A stretch of DNA of 64,000 nucleotides from Testudinibacter aquarius (lineage in GTDB: Bacteria; Pseudomonadota; Gammaproteobacteria; Enterobacterales; Pasteurellaceae): NCBI RefSeq assembly GCF_004342725.1, contig NZ_SMCP01000003.1, positions 39,066-103,065 of the forward strand, in the 5' to 3' direction. Every line of letters starts with the position of its first letter. Position 1 is the first letter of the stretch. The notes below the pieces were generated by a model. It ran no database searches and was not told where the DNA came from. It saw only the letters and a program-made list of their open reading frames with translations. Below are positions 41,972 through 51,723 of this stretch, piece after piece. Position numbers and translations under genes: made by a program.

Positions 41972-43150
41972 TTAACTAATCAAACTTAAATAGTACTCTT
42001 TTGATGCTTGATCAAAGGGTTGCCGTTTGTCATTTAGCACTTGTCCGTGCAGCTCGTCCGCCAACGTTTGCGCGGCACGCAGTAACAAGCGGAAGTTGGC
42101 CAGATCACTACCGTGCGATGGCAAGTGCATAAACAGTGCCAAACCGACCGTGCGTAGATCGGCAATGCTGTCCAGATCAAAAATACCCGGTTTCATCATA
42201 TTCGCCGCACTAAACAAGATCGGGGAGCTGCCGTCTAAATCCAAGTGGCGGTGGTATAAACTGTGCTGACCATATAAAAATCCCAGATTATCCAGTGACT
42301 GTACCACTTGCGTGCCTTGAAACGCTTGATTTTGCGCTGCAACCACATATAGCAATATTGTTTTCGGTTTTTCATTACGTTGCGCACCATCGACTTTTTC
42401 AGCAGAAGATGGCATCGAGTCGGTGCTCGGTTGCGGTGTCTGGCTCGATTTGTTCTCAGTTTCCGGATTCAGTTGTGCGCGAATGATTGCCGCAGCTTCG
42501 CTCGGCGCGGCGGTTTGACTGCTTATAGAGTTGCGGGTAAGATCGTCGCTAACTTCTTGGCTTATATTGATTTTTCGCTGTTGAGTCACCCGCGCCAGCT
42601 CCTCACGCAATAGCTCAGAAGAGGTATTAATCCCCTCTTCACTGTCAAATTCCTGCTCAAGATCGGCAATCGTGCGATTCAACAATGACGAACGGGATAA
42701 GGAATCCGCTCTGCTAGCGTGATGGTCAACCGCACTTTGAGTAAATGTACTCTGTGTTGTCTGGTTGGCTGTGATCCCTTGCTCCGGCAAGGTGATACGG
42801 ATATTACTGACCGCCTGCTCCACCGAAACCGCTGGTTGGGTCGGCTGCCGTGGTGAATTTATCGGCGCTTCAGCCTGTGAAAGTGCGGTTTCGTCCGCTC
42901 GCCACGTACGATCATTGGCTTGCGACTCGGCTATTTGTCCTCTGCCGTCAGTTGAGGCAGGTTGGTGCAGCAAATCCGGCTCATCTTTTAGTGAATTTAG
43001 CGAATCTGCGGTTCTGGAATCATACGTAAAGGTATTTGCCGCCTTAAACAGCTGTGATTTCTCACGTCTGCTCGACCACAAACCATGTACAACGAGAATA
43101 GCCAAAATCAGTACGATTAGAATGATTAAAATAATATGCAAATCCATCAT
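41972..43150 (-). CDS. zipA: cell division protein ZipA
   Basis: An essential divisome protein that tethers FtsZ to the inner membrane. One N-terminal membrane helix (about residues 3-24) is followed by a long charged, Ser/Gln-rich linker (about 30-250) and a C-terminal FtsZ-binding domain (PKTILLYVVAAQNQAFQG...YHRHLDLDGSSPILFSAANMMKPGIFDL). 392 residues is longer than E. coli ZipA because of the linker, but the C-terminus (YYLSLIS) stops several residues earlier. Two adjacent ATGs make the start uncertain by one codon. Confidence 0.93.
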   Translation of the reverse strand: MMDLHIILIILIVLILAILVVHGLWSSRREKSQLFKAANTFTYDSRTADSLNSLKDEPDLLHQPASTDGRGQIAESQANDRTWRADETALSQAEAPINSPRQPTQPAVSVEQAVSNIRITLPEQGITANQTTQSTFTQSAVDHHASRADSLSRSSLLNRTIADLEQEFDSEEGINTSSELLREELARVTQQRKINISQEVSDDLTRNSISSQTAAPSEAAAIIRAQLNPETENKSSQTPQPSTDSMPSSAEKVDGAQRNEKPKTILLYVVAAQNQAFQGTQVVQSLDNLGFLYGQHSLYHRHLDLDGSSPILFSAANMMKPGIFDLDSIADLRTVGLALFMHLPSHGSDLANFRLLLRAAQTLADELHGQVLNDKRQPFDQASKEYYLSLIS

Positions 43151-43331
43151 GAACCTATTCTTTAATTGAACCTAATTCTTTAATTGAATCTATACATTAA
43201 CCGATACTTTAATAAAGTGGTTGCCGAGTAGATAAATGCCAATGAACGCGCTTGAATACCATCAATATCCATTAACGGAAATTGATTTTGCAAGCTTATC
43301 ATATTTTTTCCGTAAAAAACTATGTTTAACC

Positions 43332-43402
43332 TAGGGTCTGTTGATCTTTGTTGATATTTTGAGTTATCGTTTAAAATTATAAACAAAGATCAACAGACCC
43401 TA
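43332..43402. repeat. 71-base MITE-like element (internally deleted copy)
   Basis: Its ends TAGGGTCTGTTGATCTTTG and CAAAGATCAACAGACCCTA are perfect complements. The left 40 bases match the left end of the 298-base element at 53329-53626 (TTTTGAGTT-TCGTTTAAAAT), and the right 24 match that element's right end. It is therefore a deletion derivative. It lies between the divergent zipA and cysZ genes, 28 bases before cysZ. Confidence 0.82.
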
Positions 43403-43430
43403 CAATAACCGCACACAGGAGCGATAAACC

Positions 43431-44261
43431 ATGTTTCAAGCAGAACAATCAGAATTCAAACAAGGGCTGACCTATTTTTTACGCGGCTGGCATTTGATCA
43501 GCCGCCCGGGATTACGCCGCTTTGTCGTGATGCCAATTTTGATTAATATTGTGCTGCTAATCACTATTTTTTGGCTGATGTTGGGGCAAATCGGCAATTT
43601 TGCACAGTGGCTCGTGAGTTTCGTTCCGGCATGGCTCGATTGGATCAGCTATCTGGTTTACGGCTTGGCGATTATTACCATTTTGATCGTCTTTTTCTTT
43701 ATTTTCAATTTATTAGCCGGTTTTATCGCCGCGCCGTTCAACGGTATTCTGGCAGAAAAAGTAGAAAAATTACTGACCGGACAAACCAACGATCAAGGTC
43801 TGGGAGCGCTGGATTTAGTCAAAGATACGCCACGAATGTTGCGCCGTGAATGGCAAAAATTTGCCTATTCATTTCCGAAGTTTATCGGATTATTTGTACT
43901 GAGCTTTGTGCCGGGTGTCGGGCAAACCATTATTCCGCCACTGTTTTTTCTTTACGGTGCTTGGATGGCGGCGATTCAATATTGTGATTATCCATTTGAT
44001 AATCATAAAATTTCGTTTATGCGAATGCGCTACCAACTGGCAGAAAAGCGCAGCCTGAATTTAACTTTCGGCGGTTTGGTTTCAATTTGCACCTTTATTC
44101 CGTTTTTAAATTTTATCATTATCCCCGTTGCCGTTTGTGGTGCAACCGCACTTTGGGTTGATCACTACCGTCCATGGCAAAGTGAAGCCTCTGCCGAGAA
44201 AAACACAACAGGAACCGATGTTACAACAGCGACCTCAAGTGCGGTCAGCAACCCTCAATAA
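43431..44261 (+). CDS. cysZ: sulfate transporter CysZ
   Basis: A 276-residue inner-membrane protein of the CysZ/EI24 family with about four long hydrophobic helices (FVVMPILINIVLLITIFWLML, YGLAIITILIVFFFIFNLLAGFIAAPFNGIL and others). CysZ imports sulfate for cysteine synthesis, and cysK lies just downstream, which supports this. AGGAG precedes the ATG. A MITE-like element sits immediately upstream and may overlap its promoter. Confidence 0.9.
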   Translation: MFQAEQSEFKQGLTYFLRGWHLISRPGLRRFVVMPILINIVLLITIFWLMLGQIGNFAQWLVSFVPAWLDWISYLVYGLAIITILIVFFFIFNLLAGFIAAPFNGILAEKVEKLLTGQTNDQGLGALDLVKDTPRMLRREWQKFAYSFPKFIGLFVLSFVPGVGQTIIPPLFFLYGAWMAAIQYCDYPFDNHKISFMRMRYQLAEKRSLNLTFGGLVSICTFIPFLNFIIIPVAVCGATALWVDHYRPWQSEASAEKNTTGTDVTTATSSAVSNPQ

Positions 44262-44398
44262 ACGCATAATTTCAAAGCTGTATAAGTATCATAACTGAAG
44301 GTTATAACGTATAACTACAAACCATTACTTTTTTATGAGAAAAACGACTATGCTCTAACCATCGCTTTTTACCGTTAACTCCATCATAAGAGGTTAAA

Positions 44399-45349
<951 letters not shown>

Positions 45350-45403
45350 CACAAAAATTACTCAAATTGATGTTTAATTTATAATCACAAATAAGTATAA
45401 TCT

Positions 45404-45437
45404 CAAACCTGAGCAGTAAATCTGCTTGGGTTTTTAT
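45404..45437 (+). terminator. rho-independent terminator of cysK
   Basis: AAACCTGAGCAG and CTGCTTGGGTTT form a stem with internal mismatches and a TTTTT tail, 55 bases after the cysK stop. Confidence 0.75.
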
Positions 45438-45467
45438 TTGTTATAAACTTATTTGGAGTTTTATATT

Positions 45468-46073
45468 ATGTTTCAATGGTTATTTCAACAAACCGATCCG
45501 AGCCGTCGCCGTTATGGCGTAGCTCTGTTTGTCGGTATCATCGGCGGCATTATTTCAGCGTTTGTAAAATGGGGGGCTGAGCATCCGTTTCCGCCGCGCA
45601 GCCCGTTGGATCTGTTCACTGCCGCTTGCCAAGATCCGTCGCAGGCACTGGAAGTTTGCTCGCGTGCATTTCTGAATCCGCCGCATGTTTTCCTGCGTGA
45701 CTACTTAGGCATCGACCCGACACAAGCTGCGTTCACCTTTGCCGATCACGCGTTCAATTGGATTGGCGTCACCCACATGATTTTTTCATTGGTATTCGCC
45801 ATCAGCTATTGCATCGTTGCTGAACGTTTTCCAAGAGTGAAACTGTGGCAGGGGATCGCCGCCGGTTTAATCGCCAATATTGCCGTGCACTATATTACTT
45901 TCCCATTATTGGGCTTGACCCCACCGGTATCAGAATGGCCGTTGTATGAACATGTTTCCGAGCTGGTCGGGCATATCTGCTGGTTCTGGACCATTGAAGT
46001 GATCCGTCGTGACCTACGCAATCGCATTACGCACGAACCGGACGCAGAAATACCACTCGGTTCCGCACGTTAA
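45468..46073 (+). CDS. YagU family protein (DUF1440)
   Basis: A 201-residue membrane protein with four predicted helices and the YagU pattern [24 protein letters not shown] and [29 protein letters not shown]. coli YagU is linked to acid resistance, but its mechanism is unknown. The start at 45468 has GGAG upstream. A terminator follows. Confidence 0.88.
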   Translation: MFQWLFQQTDPSRRRYGVALFVGIIGGIISAFVKWGAEHPFPPRSPLDLFTAACQDPSQALEVCSRAFLNPPHVFLRDYLGIDPTQAAFTFADHAFNWIGVTHMIFSLVFAISYCIVAERFPRVKLWQGIAAGLIANIAVHYITFPLLGLTPPVSEWPLYEHVSELVGHICWFWTIEVIRRDLRNRITHEPDAEIPLGSAR

Positions 46074-46093
46074 TCACTATTTGATGACTGTTT

Positions 46094-46127
46094 GATCCGG
46101 TAAACCGTTTGGTTTACCGGATTTTTC
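46094..46127 (+). terminator. rho-independent terminator of the YagU family gene
   Basis: ATCCGGTAAACC and GGTTTACCGGAT are perfect complements around a 3-4 base loop, followed by TTTTTC. Confidence 0.88.
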
Positions 46128-46283
46128 TTATTTAAAAACACCCCAATGCCAATAAAAAGAAGCGAAAAAAGATAACTACCCTATCGTGACTTTCCATATC
46201 TACTAAGTTTTTCAAATAATTAACGTAATACCAATAAAATACTCCGATTTATTTTGACTCGAAATGAAGATATATTGCGTATT

Positions 46284-46326
46284 TGCGAATTCGATCACAC
46301 AATTTTCTTTTTGATTTGTATAGAAT
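46284..46326 (+). promoter_or_regulatory. probable CRP site and class II promoter of the afu operon
   Basis: TGCGA-ATTCGA-TCACA (46284-46299) matches the CRP consensus TGTGA-N6-TCACA at 9 of 10 positions. A -10-like TAGAAT lies at 46321-46326, so the start near 46333 would place the CRP site at about -41.5, the class II position. The transcript leader to afuA1 would be about 60 bases. Confidence 0.6.
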
Positions 46327-46393
46327 TATTAGATACGTCAAATGTTGTTTATAGTAAAAAATAATATTCTATTAATGTTTAAATAAGGAAATA

Positions 46394-47434
46394 ATGATGA
46401 AATTCAATAAACTGGCCGTTACCGTATCCACTGCACTACTTGGTGCCACCCTGCTAAGTGGCGTGGCAAATGCCGCCGGGCGTTTGGTGATTTATTGCAG
46501 CGGCACAAATGCCTTATGTGAAGCAGAAACAAAAGCTTTTGGTGAAAAATATGATGTGAAAACATCTTTTATTCGTAATGGTTCAGGTAGTACTTTTGCC
46601 AAAATTGAGGCGGAAAAAAATAATCCACAAGCCGACGTATGGTATGGCGGTACGCTTGATCCGCAATCCCAAGCCGGTGAATTGGGGCTATTACAAGCCT
46701 ACCGTTCGCCAAATGTCGAGCAAATCGTAGAACGTTTCCAAGATCCGGCAAAAGTAAAGGGCAACTACAGTTCCGCTGTTTATATGGGAATTCTTGGTTT
46801 TGGCGTTAATACAGAACGCTTGAAAAAATTAGGAATTAACGAAGTTCCGAAATGCTGGAAAGACCTCACCGATCCACGTTTGAAAGGTGAAATCCAAATT
46901 GCTGATCCACAAAGTTCCGGCACCGCTTATACCGCTATTGCGACCTTTGCTCAACTTTGGGGCGAAGATGAGGCATTTAATTACTTCAAACAATTACATC
47001 CAAATATTTCACAATATACTAAATCCGGCATTACCCCATCACGCAACACTGCTCGTGGCGAAGCAACAGTGGGTATCGGCTTCTTACATGACTACGCTCT
47101 GGAAAAACAAAATGGAGCACCGATAGAAATGATCGTTCCTTGTGAAGGAACAGGCTATGAATTAGGTGGTGTAAGTATTCTAAAAGGTGCTCGCAACCTC
47201 GATAATGCTAAATTATTTGTGGATTGGGTATTATCCAAAGAAGGTCAAGAACTTGCCTGGCAAAAAGGCGAGTCCTTACAAATTCTGACCAATAAAACCG
47301 CAGAGCAATCTCCGGTCGCATTTGATCCGACTCAACTTAATTTAGTCAATTATGATTTTGAAAAATTCGGTGCTTCCGACGAACGTAAACGTTTGATTAG
47401 CAAATGGGTCGATGAAGTGAAGCTAGCACAGTAA
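46394..47434 (+). CDS. afuA: AfuA-type hexose-phosphate-binding protein, copy 1
   Basis: The periplasmic receptor of an ABC importer; Actinobacillus pleuropneumoniae AfuA binds fructose-6-P, glucose-6-P and sedoheptulose-7-P. A signal peptide (residues 1-27, cleavage after ANA) precedes a two-lobed mature protein. In mature numbering it has His205-Asp206 (GFLHDYALE) and Glu229 (GTGYELGG), the sugar-contacting residues as I recall them from AfuA, so this copy is the most likely genuine hexose-phosphate receptor. Phosphate-binding SSGTAYT is present. AAGGA precedes two adjacent ATGs. Higher G+C than copies 2 and 3. Confidence 0.88.
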   Translation: MMKFNKLAVTVSTALLGATLLSGVANAAGRLVIYCSGTNALCEAETKAFGEKYDVKTSFIRNGSGSTFAKIEAEKNNPQADVWYGGTLDPQSQAGELGLLQAYRSPNVEQIVERFQDPAKVKGNYSSAVYMGILGFGVNTERLKKLGINEVPKCWKDLTDPRLKGEIQIADPQSSGTAYTAIATFAQLWGEDEAFNYFKQLHPNISQYTKSGITPSRNTARGEATVGIGFLHDYALEKQNGAPIEMIVPCEGTGYELGGVSILKGARNLDNAKLFVDWVLSKEGQELAWQKGESLQILTNKTAEQSPVAFDPTQLNLVNYDFEKFGASDERKRLISKWVDEVKLAQ

Positions 47435-47460
47435 AGTAATTATAGATGAGGATATGTTTT

Positions 47461-48492
47461 ATGAAGCTTTCAAAAATATTTCTTACTGTCACCGCAGTTT
47501 TTGGTGGGTTATTCCTTTCTCAGCAGGCTGAGGCTGAAGGGCGTTTAGTTGTTTATTGTAGTGCCCAAAATACCATGTGTGAGCAAGAAGTTGCAGCTTT
47601 TGAAAAAAAATATAATGTAAAAACCAGCTTTATTCGTGGTGGTACGGGAAGTATTTTTGCTCGTATCGGGGCTGAAAAAGCAAATCCTCAAGGTGATGTT
47701 TGGTATGGCGGGACATTAGATCCTCATTCTCAAGCGGGAGAAATGGGACTATTAACCGCATATCAATCTCCAAATTTGCAATATATTCCTGATGAGTTAA
47801 AAGATCCTGCCAAAGTGAAAGGTAATTACACTTCGGCAATTTATCTTGGTATTTTAGGATTTGGTGTTAACACAGAACGATTAGCAAAATTGAATATTCC
47901 AGTACCTAAATGCTGGAAAGATTTAACTGATTCTCGTTTAAAAATGGAAATTCAATCAGCAGATCCACAAAGTTCAGGCACTGCTTATACAGCATTAGCG
48001 ACATTTGTACAACTATGGGGAGAGAAGGAAGCATTTAATTATTTAACTGAATTACATAAAAATGTTTCGCAATATACTAAATCCGGCAATACCGCAACTC
48101 GTAATACTGCCCGTGGTGAAGCTTCGATTGGCATAGGTTTCTTACATGAACATTCTATTGAAAAGGAAAAAGGAGCACCGGTTGAGCTCATTGTACCCTG
48201 TGAAGGAACCGGTTATGAAATTGGTGGTGTCAGTATTATAAAAGGTGCTAGAAACCTTGAAAATGCTAAATTGTTTGTGGATTGGGCGCTGTCCAAAGAG
48301 GCTCAAGAATTATCTTGGCAAAAAGGAGATACTCACCAAATTCTAACTAATTTAGAAGCACAACAATCACCTTATGCGCTTGATTTCAAATCAATTAATT
48401 TAATTAATTATGATTTTAATAAATATGGTGCAGCAGACGAGCGTAAACGATTAATAGATAAATGGATTAATCGTGTCAAGCTAGCCCAATGA
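47461..48492 (+). CDS. AfuA-type substrate-binding protein, copy 2
   Basis: The second tandem paralogue, 343 residues from the start at 47461 (an earlier in-frame ATG at 47446 lacks a better ribosome site). It has a signal peptide ending near QAEA. It is colinear with copy 1 apart from a one-residue deletion (KLNIPVPKC). At the position of His205-Asp206 it has His-Glu (FLHEHS); the Glu229 equivalent and SSGTAYT are kept. It starts 26 bases after copy 1. It is AT-rich. Its ligand probably resembles, but may not equal, that of copy 1. Confidence 0.85.
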   Translation: MKLSKIFLTVTAVFGGLFLSQQAEAEGRLVVYCSAQNTMCEQEVAAFEKKYNVKTSFIRGGTGSIFARIGAEKANPQGDVWYGGTLDPHSQAGEMGLLTAYQSPNLQYIPDELKDPAKVKGNYTSAIYLGILGFGVNTERLAKLNIPVPKCWKDLTDSRLKMEIQSADPQSSGTAYTALATFVQLWGEKEAFNYLTELHKNVSQYTKSGNTATRNTARGEASIGIGFLHEHSIEKEKGAPVELIVPCEGTGYEIGGVSIIKGARNLENAKLFVDWALSKEAQELSWQKGDTHQILTNLEAQQSPYALDFKSINLINYDFNKYGAADERKRLIDKWINRVKLAQ

Positions 48493-48508
48493 TTGAATCA
48501 TTAATTAA

Positions 48509-48543
48509 AAGAGTGGGTAATTACAAAAATATTACTCACTCTT
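48509..48543 (+). promoter_or_regulatory. intercistronic hairpin between afuA copies 2 and 3
   Basis: AAGAGTGGGTAAT and ATTACTCACTCTT pair over 13 positions with one mismatch around a 9-base loop. No T-run follows directly, so it looks more like a 3'-stabilising or partial-termination hairpin than a full terminator. It would raise the dose of the upstream receptors relative to copy 3 and the permease. Confidence 0.6.
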
Positions 48544-48570
48544 CTTGTACAAAAGCCTAAGGAAAAAATA

Positions 48571-49602
48571 ATGAAAAATTTCAAGTTAAGTGCAGTATTA
48601 AGCATCATACTATTAAATGGCTTGTCATCAGTTGCTATAGCAGAAGGTCGTTTAGTCGTATATTGTAGTGCTCAAAATATTGTTTGTGAAAAAGAAGTTC
48701 AGGCATTTTCTAAAAAATATGATGTCAAAACTTCATTTATCCGTAATAGTTCGGGTAGTACCTTAGCTAAATTAGAAGCAGAAAAAAATAATCCACAAGC
48801 AGATGTATGGTATGGTGGTCCTTTTGATACGCACGCTCAAGCTGCTGAAATGGGGCTACTTCAACCTTATCAATCCGCTAATTTAGAATATGTAATACCG
48901 CAATTTAAAGATCCCGGCAAAATGAAAGGTAATTATAGCTCCGTGGTTTATATGGGTGTTTTAGGTTTCGGTGTAAATACCGAACGGCTAAAAAAATTAG
49001 GTATTAATGAAGTACCCAAATGCTGGAAAGATTTATTAGATTCAAGACTTAAAAATGAAATTCAGTTAGCTGACCCACAAAGTTCAGGCACTGCTTATAC
49101 CGCGATCGCCACTTTTATTCAATTATGGGGTGAAGATGAGGCCTTTAAATATCTTAAAGAATTAGATCATAATATTTCACAATATCCTAAGGCCGGTACT
49201 GCACCTTCTCGTAACCTTGCTAGAGGGGAAACAACTATTGGTATTGGCTTCTTACAGAATTATTCTTTTGAAAAAGAAAATGGAGCACCTATAGAACTCA
49301 TTGTGCCTTGTGAAGGAAGCGGCTATGAATTAGGGGGAGTAAGTATTGTAAAAAATGCTCGTAATGAAAAGAATGCACAGTTTTTTGTGGATTGGGCGTT
49401 ATCAAAAGATGCTCAAGAATTATCATGGAAAGAAGCACAATCTCACCATATTTTAACCAATGTAACCGCAGTTGGAGCTCCATTTTCATTAAAACCAGAT
49501 GAGTTAAACCTTATTAATTATGATTTTAGTAAATTTGGTTCAAATGATGTTCGTCGTACTTTAATTAATAAATGGGTAACAGAAATAAAATTGGCTAAAT
49601 AG
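48571..49602 (+). CDS. AfuA-type substrate-binding protein, copy 3
   Basis: The third paralogue, 343 residues, with a signal peptide (cleavage near AIA-EG). It aligns without gaps to copy 1 in the mature region, but the His205-Asp206 pair is replaced by Gln-Asn (GFLQNYSFE), and GGTLDPQSQ by GGPFDTHAQ, both lining the cleft. Glu229 and SSGTAYT remain. This suggests a phosphorylated ligand with a different sugar part. AAGGA precedes the ATG. AT-rich. Confidence 0.85.
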   Translation: MKNFKLSAVLSIILLNGLSSVAIAEGRLVVYCSAQNIVCEKEVQAFSKKYDVKTSFIRNSSGSTLAKLEAEKNNPQADVWYGGPFDTHAQAAEMGLLQPYQSANLEYVIPQFKDPGKMKGNYSSVVYMGVLGFGVNTERLKKLGINEVPKCWKDLLDSRLKNEIQLADPQSSGTAYTAIATFIQLWGEDEAFKYLKELDHNISQYPKAGTAPSRNLARGETTIGIGFLQNYSFEKENGAPIELIVPCEGSGYELGGVSIVKNARNEKNAQFFVDWALSKDAQELSWKEAQSHHILTNVTAVGAPFSLKPDELNLINYDFSKFGSNDVRRTLINKWVTEIKLAK

Positions 49603-49625
49603 TGTCGTTTTATCTTGGAGGTTTT

Positions 49626-51680
49626 ATGAAAAAGCAACAAATATTCAATTCGAATATGTTTTGGGTTGCGTTTGCAATGTTAGGTTTTATATTGCTACCT
49701 AGCATAGCATTAGATTATGGAATTATGGAGTCAACTTCGGATGAAATATTTGATGCTATGGGGTGGTCAGCCCCAAATCTAAGCTGGGCTTGGTTTGGCG
49801 GATTATTATTTATTCCACTTATTTCTAAAATTATTGCTAAACAAAATGAATATCGGCAAGGTGTTTTTGAATTTTCTGTGATAGTAGGAATTTTTCTATT
49901 TGTCTTTATTTCAGCGACCATTGCAAAAATTAGCTTAGGCTATTCGATTTTTGTTTTAGTGCTTGCATTAACCGCTTTGGCGACCAATGCTCTCGCTAAA
50001 ATGAAAATAATGCAAAGCGATAAATTCGTGATTGCATCCTTGATTAGTATTGTCTTACTGATTTTTTTCTTTATTGTCTATCCGACCGTTGCTATTTTTA
50101 TTTCAATGTTTTATAACGGATCGGAGTTTGTGCCAACACAAGCATTGAAAATTATTCAGCAGCCTTATGTGCTACGTATTATTACAAACTCGTTGAGTGT
50201 GGCAGCGACTATTGGTGTACTTGCTACCTTATTCGGTTTATTATTTGCTCTTTATACGACTCGCATCGCAAAACGCAGTGCATTTATCGGAAAAATATTT
50301 TCTATTTTGCCCATTGTAACACCACCATTTGTTGTTGGGCTTGGTGTTACGTTAATGCTTGGGCGTTCCGGTTATGTGACAGAATTTTTAGTAGAATATC
50401 TCGGTTTTAGCAGTAACTGGCTATATGGATTTACTGGCATCGTGATTGCTCATACTTTGGCATTAACTCCTATGTCATTTATGATTTTGGAAGGTGCATT
50501 AAAATCAATTCACCCATCTATTGAAGAAGCTTCTTACACATTAAGAGCTAATCGTTATCAAACCTTCTTCGGTATTATTTTTCCGTTATTGAAACCGGCA
50601 TTAGCAAATTCCTTCTTAGTGGTGGCTATTCAATCTTTAGCAGATTTCAGTACGCCGTTGGTGCTTGGCGGTAGTTTTGATGTAATTTCATCTCAAATCT
50701 ATTTTTATATTGCGGGTTCTCAACTGGATTATGCTTCCGCAAGTACGTTAGGAACATTATTGTTGATCTTTTCATTGTCCATTTTTGTGATCCAATATCT
50801 GTGGATCGGTAATCGCTCTTATGTCACAGTATCCGGTAAATCCTACCGTGGTGATGTGCAAGAATTACCAAGCACAATGAGATACTTCATTACTTTTATG
50901 TTAGGCTTTTGGGTCTTATTCAATGTGGTGTTATATGGCAGTATTTTTTATGGTAGCTTCACTGTAAACTGGGGAGTGGATTATACGCTCACCTTGAAAA
51001 ACTATATAATGTTATTTGGACAAGGTTTAGATGATGGTGCTTGGCCATCACTGATTCAAACCGTATTGTTCTCAGCTGCCGCAGCACCGATCACTGCATT
51101 TTTTGGTTTGCTTATCGCTTATATTACGGTACGACGTGATTTTAAAGGTAAGAAAACACTAGAATTTTTAACCTTACTGTGTTTTGCCGTACCGGGAACC
51201 GTTGCCGGTGTGTCTTATATTTTAGCCTTTAATGATGCACCGATTTATATTACCGGCACAGGGTTGATTATTATTCTATCGATGGTGATGCGTAATATGC
51301 CGGTAGGTATGCGTGCGGCAATCGCAGGATTAGGGCAGTTAGACAAATCTCTTGATGAAGCCTCCCTTTCATTAAAAGGAAGCACATTTAAAACCATTAT
51401 TTTTGTGGTGCTGCCGCTGTTGAAACCAGCGTTGATTTCTGCACTTGTTACTAGCTTTGTGCGTGCAATGACAACGGTGAGTGCCATAGTATTTTTAGTC
51501 ACTGCAGATACACGTGTAGCAACATCTTACATTCTTAACCGAGTGGAAGATGGTGAATATGGTATAGCCATTGCTTATGGTTCTATTTTAATCGTCGTGA
51601 TGATGGCAATTATTTTATTCTTTGACTGGTTAGTCGGCGATACCCGTATTTCACGTTCCAAAGCGAAAAAAATGAATTAA
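49626..51680 (+). CDS. afuB: AfuB-type ABC transporter permease (fused two-domain)
   Basis: A 684-residue inner-membrane permease with two BPD-type transmembrane units. Each has an EAA loop: EEASYTLRANRYQTFFGIIFPLLKPA near residue 300 and DEASLSLKGSTFKTIIFVVLPLLKPA near 580. About 12-14 helices in all. GGAGG immediately precedes the start at 49626; a frame start overlapping the afuA copy 3 stop is less likely. It serves the receptors encoded upstream and the ATPase downstream. Confidence 0.92.
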   Translation: MKKQQIFNSNMFWVAFAMLGFILLPSIALDYGIMESTSDEIFDAMGWSAPNLSWAWFGGLLFIPLISKIIAKQNEYRQGVFEFSVIVGIFLFVFISATIAKISLGYSIFVLVLALTALATNALAKMKIMQSDKFVIASLISIVLLIFFFIVYPTVAIFISMFYNGSEFVPTQALKIIQQPYVLRIITNSLSVAATIGVLATLFGLLFALYTTRIAKRSAFIGKIFSILPIVTPPFVVGLGVTLMLGRSGYVTEFLVEYLGFSSNWLYGFTGIVIAHTLALTPMSFMILEGALKSIHPSIEEASYTLRANRYQTFFGIIFPLLKPALANSFLVVAIQSLADFSTPLVLGGSFDVISSQIYFYIAGSQLDYASASTLGTLLLIFSLSIFVIQYLWIGNRSYVTVSGKSYRGDVQELPSTMRYFITFMLGFWVLFNVVLYGSIFYGSFTVNWGVDYTLTLKNYIMLFGQGLDDGAWPSLIQTVLFSAAAAPITAFFGLLIAYITVRRDFKGKKTLEFLTLLCFAVPGTVAGVSYILAFNDAPIYITGTGLIIILSMVMRNMPVGMRAAIAGLGQLDKSLDEASLSLKGSTFKTIIFVVLPLLKPALISALVTSFVRAMTTVSAIVFLVTADTRVATSYILNRVEDGEYGIAIAYGSILIVVMMAIILFFDWLVGDTRISRSKAKKMN

Positions 51681-51723
51681 GTAGTAGGGGCGTGCATATG
51701 CCCATCAAGAATTAGGATAAATT

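Larger units (their letters stand above)
46074..46393. other. 320-base intergenic region before the afu operon
   Basis: It contains the yagU-type gene's terminator (46094-46127), then about 150 bases of AT-rich DNA in which I see no gene or repeat, then a CRP-like site and promoter of the afu operon. Confidence 0.7.

Noticed and set aside
44290..44310. GGTTATAACGTATAAC palindrome upstream of cysK as a CysB or other operator
   Set aside because: CysB sites are too degenerate to call from one sequence, and AT-rich palindromes are frequent by chance.
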